From Sphingomonas glacialis (lineage in GTDB: Bacteria; Pseudomonadota; Alphaproteobacteria; Sphingomonadales; Sphingomonadaceae): a stretch of 64,000 nt of DNA. The stretch spans positions 496,001 to 560,000 of the forward strand of contig NZ_RCZC01000003.1 in the NCBI RefSeq assembly GCF_006439055.1. The letters are read 5' to 3'. Below, one piece after another: positions 1 to 8,401 of the stretch (its first letter is position 1; each line of letters starts with the position of its first letter). Position numbers and translations under genes: made by a program. The notes under the pieces are model-generated. The model had not been told where the DNA came from and did no database searches. It was given only the letters and a program-made list of their open reading frames with translations.

Positions 1-2379
1 TGGCCGGTCGCACCGATCGCTGCCGACGAAGCGCGGATCACCACGCTGCTCGCCAAGATGAGCGTCGAGGAGAAGATCGGGCAGATTCTACAGCCCGATA
101 TCGACAGCATCACCCCCGACGAGGTGCGCCGCTACCATATCGGCTCGGTGCTCAACGGCGGCAATTCCGGTCCGTATAAGGACGATCTCGCGCCTGCGCC
201 GAAATGGCTCGAGCTGGCGGATCAATTCTATGCCGCCTCGGTCGACCGGTCGCAGGGCGGGCAGGGCGTGCCGATCCTGTGGGGAATCGATGCGGTGCAT
301 GGTCACAGCAACATCGTCGGCGCGACGCTGTTCCCGCAGAATATCGGGCTCGGCGCGACGCGCGACCCAGCGCTGATCGAGCGGATCGGCGCGGCGACCG
401 CGGCCGAGATCCGCACGACCGGGCAGGAATGGACCTTCGCGCCGACGATCACGGTGCCGCAGGACTATCGCTGGGGCCGCGCCTATGAAGGCTATTCGTC
501 GAACCCCGATCTCGTCGCCAGCTATGCCGGTCGTATGATCGTCGGGCTGCAGGGCGAGCCCGACGGCAGCCGGATCCTCGCCGGGCCGCACGTGCTGGCG
601 AGCACCAAGCATTTCATCGCCGATGGCGGGACCTTCGAAGGCCATGACCAGGGCGACGCGCGGATCAGCGAGACCGAGCTGCGCGATGTCCACGGCAAGC
701 CCTATGTCCCCGCGCTCGAGGCCGGGGTCGGCACCGTGATGACGAGCTTTTCGAGCTGGCAGGGGCAGAAGATCGGCGGCAGCAAGGGGCTGGTCACCGA
801 CGTGCTCAAGGGCCGGATGAACTTCGGCGGCTTCGTCGTCACCGACTGGAACGCGCACGCGCAGATCGCGGGCTGCAGCCTCGACAATTGCCCGCAGGCG
901 ATCAACGCCGGGGTCGACATGTACATGGCGCCCGACAGCTGGCGTGGGCTCTACACCTCGCTGCTCGCGCAGGTGAAGGACGGTACGGTGCCGATGGCGC
1001 GACTGAACGATGCCGTCGCGCGGATCCTGCGGGTAAAGCTGCGGCTCGGGCTGTTCGAGGCGGGCAAGCCCTCGTCGCGGCCGCTCGCCGGCGATTGGAG
1101 CCAGCTCGGCGCGCCCGCGCACCGTGCAGTCGCGCGCGAAGCGGTCGCCAAGTCGCTCGTCCTGCTCAAGAATCAAGGCGTGCTGCCGCTCAAGCCCTCG
1201 GCGAACATTCTGGTCGCGGGTGACGGCGCCGACGATGTCGCGCGGCAATCGGGCGGCTGGACGCTCAGCTGGCAGGGGACCGGCCTCACCAACGCCAATT
1301 TCCCTGGCGCGACCACGCTGTGGGGTGGCATCGCCGCCGCGGTGAAGGCGGGTGGCGGACAAGCCGAGCTCGCCCCCGACGGTCACTATACGCGCAAGCC
1401 CGATGCGGCGATTGTCGTGTTCGGCGAGACGGCCTATGCCGAATTCCAGGGCGACATAAAGTCGCTCCAGCTGCGCCCCGAACTGCGCGCGCCGCTGGCG
1501 ACGATGCAGCGGCTCAAGGCGGCGGGCATTCCGGTCGTCGCGGTGATGCTCACCGGGCGGCCGCTGTTCGTCAATCCGATGCTCAACGCCGCCGACGGCT
1601 TCGTCGTCGCGTGGCTGCCGGGGAGCGAAGGGGCAGGGGTCGCCGACCGGCTGTTCGCGGCGCCGGCCATGGCTGCGCCTTTCACCGGCAAGCTGCCTGC
1701 CGATTGGCCGCTGACCGCCAAGCCGGGCGGCCCGACGCTCTACCGCTTCGGCTATGGCCTGAGCGGGCGCGAGCCACGTGGCGCCTGGAAGCCGCTGTCC
1801 GAGAAACCGGGCGTGGTCGATGCCGGCACCGACGGCGTGTTCCTTAAGGCCGGGGTGGCGACGCCGGGCTGGTCGCTGCAGGTCGGCGATGCGAGCGCTG
1901 CGACGACCGTCACATCGGTCCCGGCGCAGGCGCTGGCCGGGCGGATCAAGGTGACCGCGATCGATTACGGTGTGCAGGAAGGCGCGCGGCACTTCTCGCT
2001 CGCAGGTGGCGGTCCGCAGGTGATCGCGTTGCGGACGTCCGAGCCGGTCGATCTGTCGCGCGAGAGCAATGGCGACGTGATGCTGCTCGCGACCCTGCGG
2101 CTCGATGCGCCGCAGGGCAGCGATCTGACGCTGGGGGTGACGTGCGGGACGGGCTGCAGCGCGTCGCGTCCGCTTCCCACGGGCGCATTGCCGGTCGGGG
2201 AATGGCGCATCGTCGGCATTCCGCTGAAATGCTTCGCTGCTGCCAGCGGTGATAAGGGCGCCGACGTAAAGGCGATCGACGCACCGTTCGTGCTCAGCAC
2301 CAGCCAGCCGCTCGAGCTCAGCCTCGCGCGGGTGTCGCTCGGCATGGTCGCCGACGACGTGCTGGCGTGCCGGCCGTAA
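1..2379 (+). CDS. Glycoside hydrolase family 3 beta-glucosidase/exoglucanase (5' end outside window)
   Basis: The frame is open from base 1, so the start codon and any signal peptide lie upstream; 792 codons are visible. It hydrolyses terminal beta-linked glucose from oligo- or polysaccharides, probably in the periplasm. The GH3 N-terminal barrel runs from the start (MSVEEKIGQI at codon 20) to about codon 350, the GH3 C-terminal domain to about codon 580, and a C-terminal beta-sandwich like that of the ExoP-type exo-glucanases fills the rest. The catalytic nucleophile is the Asp of GFVVTDWNAH (codon 282 counted from base 1). The K-H pair in STKHFIADGG is the usual substrate-binding signature. 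It converges on a LacI regulator. Exact linkage specificity cannot be read from the sequence. Confidence 0.93.
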   Translation, partial: WPVAPIAADEARITTLLAKMSVEEKIGQILQPDIDSITPDEVRRYHIGSVLNGGNSGPYKDDLAPAPKWLELADQFYAASVDRSQGGQGVPILWGIDAVHGHSNIVGATLFPQNIGLGATRDPALIERIGAATAAEIRTTGQEWTFAPTITVPQDYRWGRAYEGYSSNPDLVASYAGRMIVGLQGEPDGSRILAGPHVLASTKHFIADGGTFEGHDQGDARISETELRDVHGKPYVPALEAGVGTVMTSFSSWQGQKIGGSKGLVTDVLKGRMNFGGFVVTDWNAHAQIAGCSLDNCPQAINAGVDMYMAPDSWRGLYTSLLAQVKDGTVPMARLNDAVARILRVKLRLGLFEAGKPSSRPLAGDWSQLGAPAHRAVAREAVAKSLVLLKNQGVLPLKPSANILVAGDGADDVARQSGGWTLSWQGTGLTNANFPGATTLWGGIAAAVKAGGGQAELAPDGHYTRKPDAAIVVFGETAYAEFQGDIKSLQLRPELRAPLATMQRLKAAGIPVVAVMLTGRPLFVNPMLNAADGFVVAWLPGSEGAGVADRLFAAPAMAAPFTGKLPADWPLTAKPGGPTLYRFGYGLSGREPRGAWKPLSEKPGVVDAGTDGVFLKAGVATPGWSLQVGDASAATTVTSVPAQALAGRIKVTAIDYGVQEGARHFSLAGGGPQVIALRTSEPVDLSRESNGDVMLLATLRLDAPQGSDLTLGVTCGTGCSASRPLPTGALPVGEWRIVGIPLKCFAAASGDKGADVKAIDAPFVLSTSQPLELSLARVSLGMVADDVLACRP

Positions 2380-2386
2380 GCACGCC

Positions 2387-3445
2387 TCAGCCGGCGCGCG
2401 GTGGCGCGTCGGATTGGCGGCGGATCAGCGCATAGCCGATCTGGACGTGCGGCTCGGCAACCTCGCCAGGGGCGGCACTCTTGTCGAGGCGGAGCGCCTC
2501 GACGAGCAGCTCGACCGCCATCCGCGCCATGTCGGTGACGGGCTGGCGGATCGTGGTGAGCTCGGGCCAGATCGTCGTCGCGAGCGCCGAATCGTCGAAG
2601 CCGACCACCGCCAGATCGCGCGGCACGTCGAGCCCGCGGCGATGCGCGACGGCGATCGCCGCTGCCGCCATGTCGTCGTTCGCCGCGAAGATCGCGCTCG
2701 GCGGCTCGGGCAGGTCGAGCAGTCGCTCAGTCGCGTCGAGCCCCGAGCGATAGGTGAACAGCCCGTCGGCGACGAGCGCGTCGGTCGCGGGCAGGTCCAG
2801 ATCGACCAGCGCCGTCCGATAGCCTTCGAGCCGCTCGGCACTGGCCGTCTGGTCGGGCGCGCCGGTGATGAAGCCGATCCGGCGATGCCCGAGGTCGCCG
2901 AGATGCCGCGTCATGTCATAGGCGGCCTGGCGATCGTCGATGCTGACCGACAGCGCCCAGCCCGGCGCACGCCCGGTCGAGATCGCCACCACCGGGATGC
3001 CGCGTTCGTGCAGCGCCTCGAGCACCAGCGCCGAATCGCACAAGGGCGGCGGCAGGATGATGCCGTCGATCCGCCCACGCGTGAGATGCTCGATCGCGGC
3101 GATCTCGGTGCCGGTCTCGCATTTTTCGATCACGATCTGGACGGTCTGGCGGCTCGCCTGGTCGAGGCAGCCGACGAGGAACTCGCTGAAATAGAAGAAG
3201 CTCGGATTGGTGTGGAGCACGCCGATCCGCATGTCCTCGCCCCCCGCCAGCATCCGTGCGGCGGTGTTCGGCGCGTAATTGAGCGCGGCGATCGCTTCCT
3301 CGACGCGCTCGCGCGTGGCCGCGCGGACGCTGCCTTTGTCGTTGATCACGCGAGAGACCGTCATCGGTGAGACGCCGGCGCGCGCCGCGACGTCGCTGAC
3401 GGTGGGGACATTGTGCTGGCGACGCGAGCTGCGGGGTTCCTTCAT
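2387..3445 (-). CDS. LacI family transcriptional regulator
   Basis: A DNA-binding repressor or activator of about 352 residues. The N-terminal LacI helix-turn-helix with hinge (VPTVSDVAARAGVSPMTVSR, followed by VINDKGSV) covers roughly residues 12-65, and a periplasmic-binding-protein-like sugar-sensing domain follows. I chose the ATG at 3445 (MKEPRSSRR) because an AAAGGA ribosome site lies just upstream; the open frame continues to 3520 but without LacI-like residues. It converges with the GH3 glycosidase and probably controls carbohydrate-use genes in that neighbourhood, an inference from context only. The effector sugar is unknown. Confidence 0.93.
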   Translation of the reverse strand: MKEPRSSRRQHNVPTVSDVAARAGVSPMTVSRVINDKGSVRAATRERVEEAIAALNYAPNTAARMLAGGEDMRIGVLHTNPSFFYFSEFLVGCLDQASRQTVQIVIEKCETGTEIAAIEHLTRGRIDGIILPPPLCDSALVLEALHERGIPVVAISTGRAPGWALSVSIDDRQAAYDMTRHLGDLGHRRIGFITGAPDQTASAERLEGYRTALVDLDLPATDALVADGLFTYRSGLDATERLLDLPEPPSAIFAANDDMAAAAIAVAHRRGLDVPRDLAVVGFDDSALATTIWPELTTIRQPVTDMARMAVELLVEALRLDKSAAPGEVAEPHVQIGYALIRRQSDAPPRAG

Positions 3446-3581
3446 TCGGGTCCTTTCGGCGACGACCCTATGGCGGAGCGGTGGCGCGCGGCAAGGCTGC
3501 ACGTGTCGGGCGCGGTGCAAAGCGGGACAGCGATGTCGATCGCGCTTGCCCCACCCCCGTGCAATCGGGCATGCGCTCCCG

Positions 3582-5033
3582 ATGACGTTTCAGGTCGATA
3601 TGGGCCTCGACGCGGGCGGCGCTTCCGTTCCGATCGATCTCGAAGAATTGCTGGCGACGCGGTTGCTCGTGCAGGGCAATTCTGGCTCGGGAAAGTCGCA
3701 TCTGCTGCGCCGGCTGCTCGAACGCAGCGCGGGGCAGGTGCAGCAGATCATCATCGACCCCGAAGGCGACTTCGTCACGCTCGGCGAAAAATACGGCCAT
3801 ATCGCGATCGCCGCGGCGGATTACTCGGTCGCCGAGGTCGCGCGCTTCGGCCAGCGCATCCGCGAACATCGGACCTCGGTCGTGCTCGATCTCGAGGGGC
3901 TCGAGATGGAAGGCCAGATGCGCTGTGCCGCGGCGTTTCTCGGCGCGCTGTTCGATGCGCCGCGCGAGCATTGGTATCCAGCGCTGGTCGTGGTCGACGA
4001 GGCGCAGGTGTTCGCGCCGTCGATGGGCGCCGAAGTGACCGAAGAGGTCCGCCGCGCGTCGCTCGGCGCGATGACCAACCTGATGTGCCGCGGGCGCAAG
4101 CGCGGCTTGGCCGGCATCATCGCGACGCAGCGCCTCGCCAAGCTCGCGAAGAACGTTGCTGCGGAAGCGTCGAACTTCCTGATGGGCCGCACCTTTCTCG
4201 ACATCGACATGGCGCGCGCGGCCGATCTGCTCGGGATGGAGCGGCGCCAGGCCGAGCAGATCCGCGATCTGCCGCGCGGCACCTTCCTCGCGCTCGGGCC
4301 AGCAGTGTGTCGTCGCCCGATCGCGATCAAGGTCGGTTCGGTCGAGACCGGTTCACGCGGCGGCGGCCCGGTGCTGACTCCGCTGCCGCAGCCGCAGGCG
4401 AGCGACATGCGGCAATTCCTCTTCGCCGAGATGGAGGAGCCGGTCCGCCCGCCGCCCCCGCCGCCGCGCGCCGCTCCAGCCGAATATGTGCTCGACCAGA
4501 TCGAGACCGTGCCCACGTCCGAGCCTGCGCGCGATGTTCCCAAGCGCGACCCCGAGGAACTCGCGCGCGTCGTCACCGACGTGCTGCGCGCGATCGTCGA
4601 GGATCGCGATTCGAGCACGCGGCCGGCGGCGGTGCTCTACCAGGATTTCCAGGTGCGCTGCCGCATGGTCGGCGTGCATCCAGCACCGCTGTCCTCCTCG
4701 GGCTTTTCGCGGCGACTCGCAGCGGCGCGTGCGGGGATCTTCGACGGGCTCGACGGTGACTGGGCCGAGGCGATCGCGATCGCGCACGATCTGCCCGACG
4801 AAATGCTCGGCTGTTTCCTGCTGATCGCACGGGCAGCACGCGAGGGGCTGCCCGCGCCGACCGACGAGGAGATCGCGCATACCTATGGCACGAGCTCGCT
4901 CGGCCGCGCGCGGCGCGTGATCGGCTATATCGAGGGGCGTAACCTGTTGGTGACGCGCGTCGATCTGTCGGGAAAACGCTCGCTGACGATTCCTGCGCTG
5001 GGCTGGACGACCGCGGCGGCCGACGCCGTATGA
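3582..5033 (+). CDS. HerA-like/DUF87 ATP-binding protein
   Basis: A 483-residue P-loop ATPase of the HerA/FtsK-type DUF87 group. Walker A is GNSGSGKS (residues 32-39) and Walker B is VVVDEAQVF with Asp139-Glu140. A basic stretch follows (MCRGRKRGLAGIIATQRLAK), typical of these hexameric motor proteins. A proline-rich linker (about 285-305) separates the motor from a helical C-terminal region of about 175 residues that I do not recognise. The start is the ATG giving MTFQVDMGLD; upstream in-frame codons belong to the LacI promoter region. HerA relatives pump DNA with a NurA nuclease, but no nurA is adjacent, so the substrate is open. Sphingomonads commonly carry this gene as a stand-alone ATPase. 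Confidence 0.88.
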   Translation: MTFQVDMGLDAGGASVPIDLEELLATRLLVQGNSGSGKSHLLRRLLERSAGQVQQIIIDPEGDFVTLGEKYGHIAIAAADYSVAEVARFGQRIREHRTSVVLDLEGLEMEGQMRCAAAFLGALFDAPREHWYPALVVVDEAQVFAPSMGAEVTEEVRRASLGAMTNLMCRGRKRGLAGIIATQRLAKLAKNVAAEASNFLMGRTFLDIDMARAADLLGMERRQAEQIRDLPRGTFLALGPAVCRRPIAIKVGSVETGSRGGGPVLTPLPQPQASDMRQFLFAEMEEPVRPPPPPPRAAPAEYVLDQIETVPTSEPARDVPKRDPEELARVVTDVLRAIVEDRDSSTRPAAVLYQDFQVRCRMVGVHPAPLSSSGFSRRLAAARAGIFDGLDGDWAEAIAIAHDLPDEMLGCFLLIARAAREGLPAPTDEEIAHTYGTSSLGRARRVIGYIEGRNLLVTRVDLSGKRSLTIPALGWTTAAADAV

Positions 5034-5095
5034 CAAAGCGTTCAGATCGCGCGCAACCTGTTGCAGTGCGGCACGGCGCAGCCTAGGGGCGCTTG

Positions 5096-5833
5096 ATGGC
5101 ATCCGCCTCCTATCAGTCCACGTCGGATCGCCGCCGCGTTCGCGGGATCGTGCTTGCGCTCGTCGTCGAGGCGCTGGTCGGATTGCTGCTGCTCCAGCTT
5201 GGCACGGGTGTTTTCACCAAGGTCGAGAAACAGCCCAAGCTCACCACCTTCGACGTTCGGCCGATCGGCCCGCCGCTCGCCAAGACCGCGTCGAAGACCA
5301 AGGTCAAGCAGCAGCAGAAGAAGGTCGTGACGACCGCCTCGGCCGCGCCGCCGCCGCCGACCGTGCCGCCGATGCCCAAGGCGCCGCTCCCGTCGAAGCT
5401 GATCCAGCTGAGCCCGCAGGATTTCGCCGCGTCGGACATCGGCAAGATTCCGTCGGCCAAGGGCGAGGGCAGCGGCGAGGGCACGGGCAAGGACAGCGTC
5501 GCGGCGTATGGCCCGGGCGAGGGCCCTGGCGGCGGCTCGCTCTACAATGCCGAATGGTATCGCGAGCCGAGCGATGCCGAGCTCAAGCCGTACATGCAGG
5601 AATATATGAAAGGCGACGGCGGCTGGGCGATGATCGCGTGCAAGACCGCGCCCGATTATCATGTCGAGAATTGCCGCTCGCTCGACGAATCGCCGCCCGG
5701 CGGCGGCCTGTCGCGCGCGCTGCGGCTGGCCGCGTGGCAGTTCCGCGTGCGGCCGCCGCGCGTCAACGGCAAGCCGGTCATCGGCGCCTGGGTGCGGATC
5801 CGCTTCGACCTGATCTCCGGGTTCAAGAAGTAG
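5096..5833 (+). CDS. TonB-like envelope protein with one N-terminal membrane anchor
   Basis: A 245-residue protein with a single N-terminal transmembrane helix (IVLALVVEALVGLLLLQLG, about residues 18-36), a Lys/Pro/Ala-rich periplasmic stretch (about 60-105), a Gly/Ser-rich region, and a C-terminal domain ending in RVNGKPVIGAWVRIRF, which resembles the last strands of TonB/TolA C-terminal domains. This suggests energy transduction or envelope bridging, but the ExbB/ExbD partners are not here. The ATG at 5096 is preferred; a TTG lies directly before it and AGGGGC sits at 5085-5090. Its 3' end overlaps the convergent thioesterase gene by 11 bp. Confidence 0.75.
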   Translation: MASASYQSTSDRRRVRGIVLALVVEALVGLLLLQLGTGVFTKVEKQPKLTTFDVRPIGPPLAKTASKTKVKQQQKKVVTTASAAPPPPTVPPMPKAPLPSKLIQLSPQDFAASDIGKIPSAKGEGSGEGTGKDSVAAYGPGEGPGGGSLYNAEWYREPSDAELKPYMQEYMKGDGGWAMIACKTAPDYHVENCRSLDESPPGGGLSRALRLAAWQFRVRPPRVNGKPVIGAWVRIRFDLISGFKK

Positions 5834-6254
5834 CGGGCAACGCCTCGAGATAGGCGCGCACATCGTCGGCAATCGCGCGCGGCTTGCCGGTCGGCAGGTC
5901 GACGTTGACGATCGTCATGTCGATCGTGGTGTGCAGCGCGCCGGTCTCGGCATGGCAGAGCTCGAAGCGCTGCGTCAGGCTCGACGATCCGATCCGCGTG
6001 ATCCGCACGAACGCTTCGATAGTGTCGCCCCAGACGAAGGGTTTCAGATAGTCGACCGCGGTGTGGCGGACGTGGAATTCGGTGTGCGTCCACGCCTCGC
6101 CAAGCGCTGCGCCGATCCCGGACCAGTCCCAGAAATCGGTCGCCGCAACATCGGCATATTCGAGATAGCGCGAGTTGAAGACGACCTTCTGGCCGTCGAT
6201 CTCGGCATAGCGGACCTTGAAGCGGGTCGAGAAGGCAAAGTCGGGACGGGTCAT
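5823..6254 (-). CDS. Acyl-CoA thioesterase, 4HBT hotdog family
   Basis: A 143-residue single-hotdog-fold thioesterase of the 4-hydroxybenzoyl-CoA thioesterase type. The catalytic signature is near the N-terminus: VRYAEIDGQKVVFNSRYLEY, with the Asp in the position of the catalytic aspartate. The start ATG (6252-6254) shares one base with the TGA of the upstream TSUP gene (TGATG), so the two are translationally coupled. The acyl-CoA substrate is not evident. Confidence 0.88.
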   Translation of the reverse strand: MTRPDFAFSTRFKVRYAEIDGQKVVFNSRYLEYADVAATDFWDWSGIGAALGEAWTHTEFHVRHTAVDYLKPFVWGDTIEAFVRITRIGSSSLTQRFELCHAETGALHTTIDMTIVNVDLPTGKPRAIADDVRAYLEALPATS

Positions 6255-7030
6255 CAGAATAGCAACTTCAGGCCGACCGCGGCGAGCACCGCGGCGAGGA
6301 TGGGGGTGAGGAAGCGATCCGACACCCGGCTCGCCACCAGGCTGCCGACGATGATCCCGGGGACCGAGCCGATCAGCAGCGAGACGAGCAGCGCGCCATC
6401 GACCGAGCCGAGGATCCAATGCCCGATCCCGCCGAGCAGCGTCAACGGCACCGCGTGCGCGATGTCCGATCCGACCAGCCGGTTGACTGGCATCAGCGGG
6501 TAGAGAATCAACAGCGCGGTCATCCCGAGCGCGCCCGCGCCGACTGACGTCAGCGAGACCAGCACGCCGAGCACCGCGCCGAGTACAACCGTCAGCCGCG
6601 CGAGCCGCGCTGGCCGCACCGCGCCGAGCTGCTGGCTGAGGGCGGCGACAATTCGCCCACGGAAGATCGTCGCGATCCCCGACACGAGCAGCGTGATGCC
6701 GAGTGCGACCGAGATGACATGCCCGGTCTTGGCCGATTGCTCGCCGGCATAATGCAGGATGACGAGCGTCAGCAGCGCGGCGGGGACGCTGCCGGTGGCG
6801 AGTCGGCGCACTACGGTCCAGTCGACCGTCCCGCGCCAGCCGTGCACCGTCGTGCCGACGGTCTTGGTCGCCGAGGCATAGAGCAGATCGGTGCCGACCG
6901 CGGTCGCCGGGTGGAAACCGAACGCGATCACCAGCAGCGGCGTCATCAGCGAACCGCCGCCGACGCCGGTCAGCCCGACGAGCAGGCCGACGAGCACGCC
7001 GGCCACCGAATACAGCAGATTGATATGCAT
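6254..7030 (-). CDS. TSUP family membrane carrier (TauE/SafE-like)
   Basis: A 258-residue integral membrane protein with about eight helices. It opens with the family's glycine-rich first repeat (GVLVGLLVGLTGVGGGSLMTPLL) and contains the second-half signature TSVGAGALGMTALL. TSUP proteins export or import sulfite, sulfonates or small organic anions; the substrate cannot be predicted here. It is coupled to the downstream thioesterase by a one-base overlap and lies 11 bp from the aminotransferase upstream, so the three probably form one transcript. A second, unrelated-context TSUP gene lies at 61590-62417. Confidence 0.9.
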   Translation of the reverse strand: MHINLLYSVAGVLVGLLVGLTGVGGGSLMTPLLVIAFGFHPATAVGTDLLYASATKTVGTTVHGWRGTVDWTVVRRLATGSVPAALLTLVILHYAGEQSAKTGHVISVALGITLLVSGIATIFRGRIVAALSQQLGAVRPARLARLTVVLGAVLGVLVSLTSVGAGALGMTALLILYPLMPVNRLVGSDIAHAVPLTLLGGIGHWILGSVDGALLVSLLIGSVPGIIVGSLVASRVSDRFLTPILAAVLAAVGLKLLF

Positions 7031-7041
7031 CGGCGCGTCGG

Positions 7042-8247
7042 TCAGCCCGTTTTCGCTGGCGTATTGACGCCCATCGACAGCAGGTATTTCTTCACGTTGC
7101 GCGCGGCCTGGCGCAGTCGCTGCTCGTTCTCGACCATCGCGATGCGCACAAAGCCTTCTCCGTTTTCGCCATAGCCCACTCCTGGGGCAACCGCGACGCG
7201 CGCGTGAGTCAGCAATTGTTTGGAGAACTCAAGGCTGCCTAAGTGCGCGAGCGCAGGCGGCAGCGGCGCCCAGGCGAACATCGATGCGCGCGGCGAGGGA
7301 ATGTCCCACCCGGCGCGGCCGAAGCTGTCGACCAGCACGTCGCGGCGCTTGTGATAGAGCTCGCGATTCTTCGCGACGATGTCCTGCGGGCCGTTGAGCG
7401 CGGCGCACGCCGCAGCCTGGATCGGCGTGAAGGCGCCGTAATCCAGATATGATTTCACGCGGCTCATTGCCGCGATCAGCGTCTTGTTGCCGACCGCGAA
7501 GCCGATCCGCCAGCCCGCCATCGAATAGGTCTTGCTGAGCGAGGTGAATTCGATCGCGATGTCCTTGGCCCCGGGCACCTGCAGGATCGAGGGCGTCGGA
7601 TTGCCGTCGTAATAGAGCTCGGAATAGGCGAGGTCGGAGATGATCCAGACCTTGTTCTCCTTCGCCCAGGCGACGAGCCGCTCGTAGAAAGCGAGATCGA
7701 CCGCCTCGGCGGTCGGGTTCGACGGGTAATTGACGACGAGGATCGACGGGCGCGGCACGGTGAACGCCATCGCGCGCTCGAGCGATTCGAAATAGGCGTC
7801 GTCGGGCGTGGTCGGCACCGCGCGGATCGTCGCGCCTGCAATGATGAAGCCGAAGGTGTGGATCGGGTAGGACGGGTTGGGCGCGAGCACGACGTCGCCC
7901 GGCGCGGTGATTGCGGTCGCAAGGCTGGCGAGGCCTTCCTTCGAGCCCATCGTCACGACGACTTCGGTCTCGGGGTCGATCTCGACGCCGAAGCGGCGAC
8001 CGTAATAATTGGCTTGCGCCTTGCGCAGGCCGGGGATGCCCTTCGACTGCGAATAGCCGTGCGCGTCGGGTTTGCGCGCGACTTCGATCAGCTTCTCGAT
8101 GACGTGCGGCGGCGGCGGCAGATCGGGATTGCCCATCCCGAGATCGATGATGTCTTCGCCGGTCGCACGTGCTTCCGCTCGCATCGCGTTGACTTCGGCG
8201 ATGATGTACGGGGGCAGGCGCTTGATGCGATAGAAATCGTCGGACAT
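7042..8247 (-). CDS. PLP-dependent class I/II aminotransferase (AlaC/LL-DAP aminotransferase-like)
   Basis: A 401-residue fold-type I aminotransferase. Visible signatures are the N-terminal IDLGMGNPDLPPP, the PLP-contacting VVNYPSNPTAE, the acidic SDLAYSELYYDG, and the PLP-lysine motif SLSKTYSMAGWRIGF. The C-terminus carries the substrate arginine in GFVRIAMVEN. Sequence pattern fits the AlaC-type alanine transaminases that make alanine from pyruvate and glutamate, and relatives annotated as LL-diaminopimelate aminotransferase. The specific amino donor is inferred, not seen. It is first in a probable operon with TSUP and thioesterase genes. Confidence 0.9.
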   Translation of the reverse strand: MSDDFYRIKRLPPYIIAEVNAMRAEARATGEDIIDLGMGNPDLPPPPHVIEKLIEVARKPDAHGYSQSKGIPGLRKAQANYYGRRFGVEIDPETEVVVTMGSKEGLASLATAITAPGDVVLAPNPSYPIHTFGFIIAGATIRAVPTTPDDAYFESLERAMAFTVPRPSILVVNYPSNPTAEAVDLAFYERLVAWAKENKVWIISDLAYSELYYDGNPTPSILQVPGAKDIAIEFTSLSKTYSMAGWRIGFAVGNKTLIAAMSRVKSYLDYGAFTPIQAAACAALNGPQDIVAKNRELYHKRRDVLVDSFGRAGWDIPSPRASMFAWAPLPPALAHLGSLEFSKQLLTHARVAVAPGVGYGENGEGFVRIAMVENEQRLRQAARNVKKYLLSMGVNTPAKTG

Positions 8248-8401
8248 TGCGGAATTCCGGTTCGAGGAGACATTTCCTTACGTGGCCACCTTACGGGTTC
8301 GGCGGCGCTTCGTCACCCCGGCTTTGCGCCCAAGGGTGTTAGCGGGGTTGCTGGCAGGGCGGATCGGGCTAAGGTTGGCCGCGTAAAGCGTTGAGGATGC
8401 A

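Noticed and set aside
88-1992. Very long open frame (634 codons) opposite the GH3 gene
   Set aside because: High G+C leaves the opposite strand open. The protein is Arg/Pro/His-rich without domains, and the GH3 product on the plus strand is plainly real.
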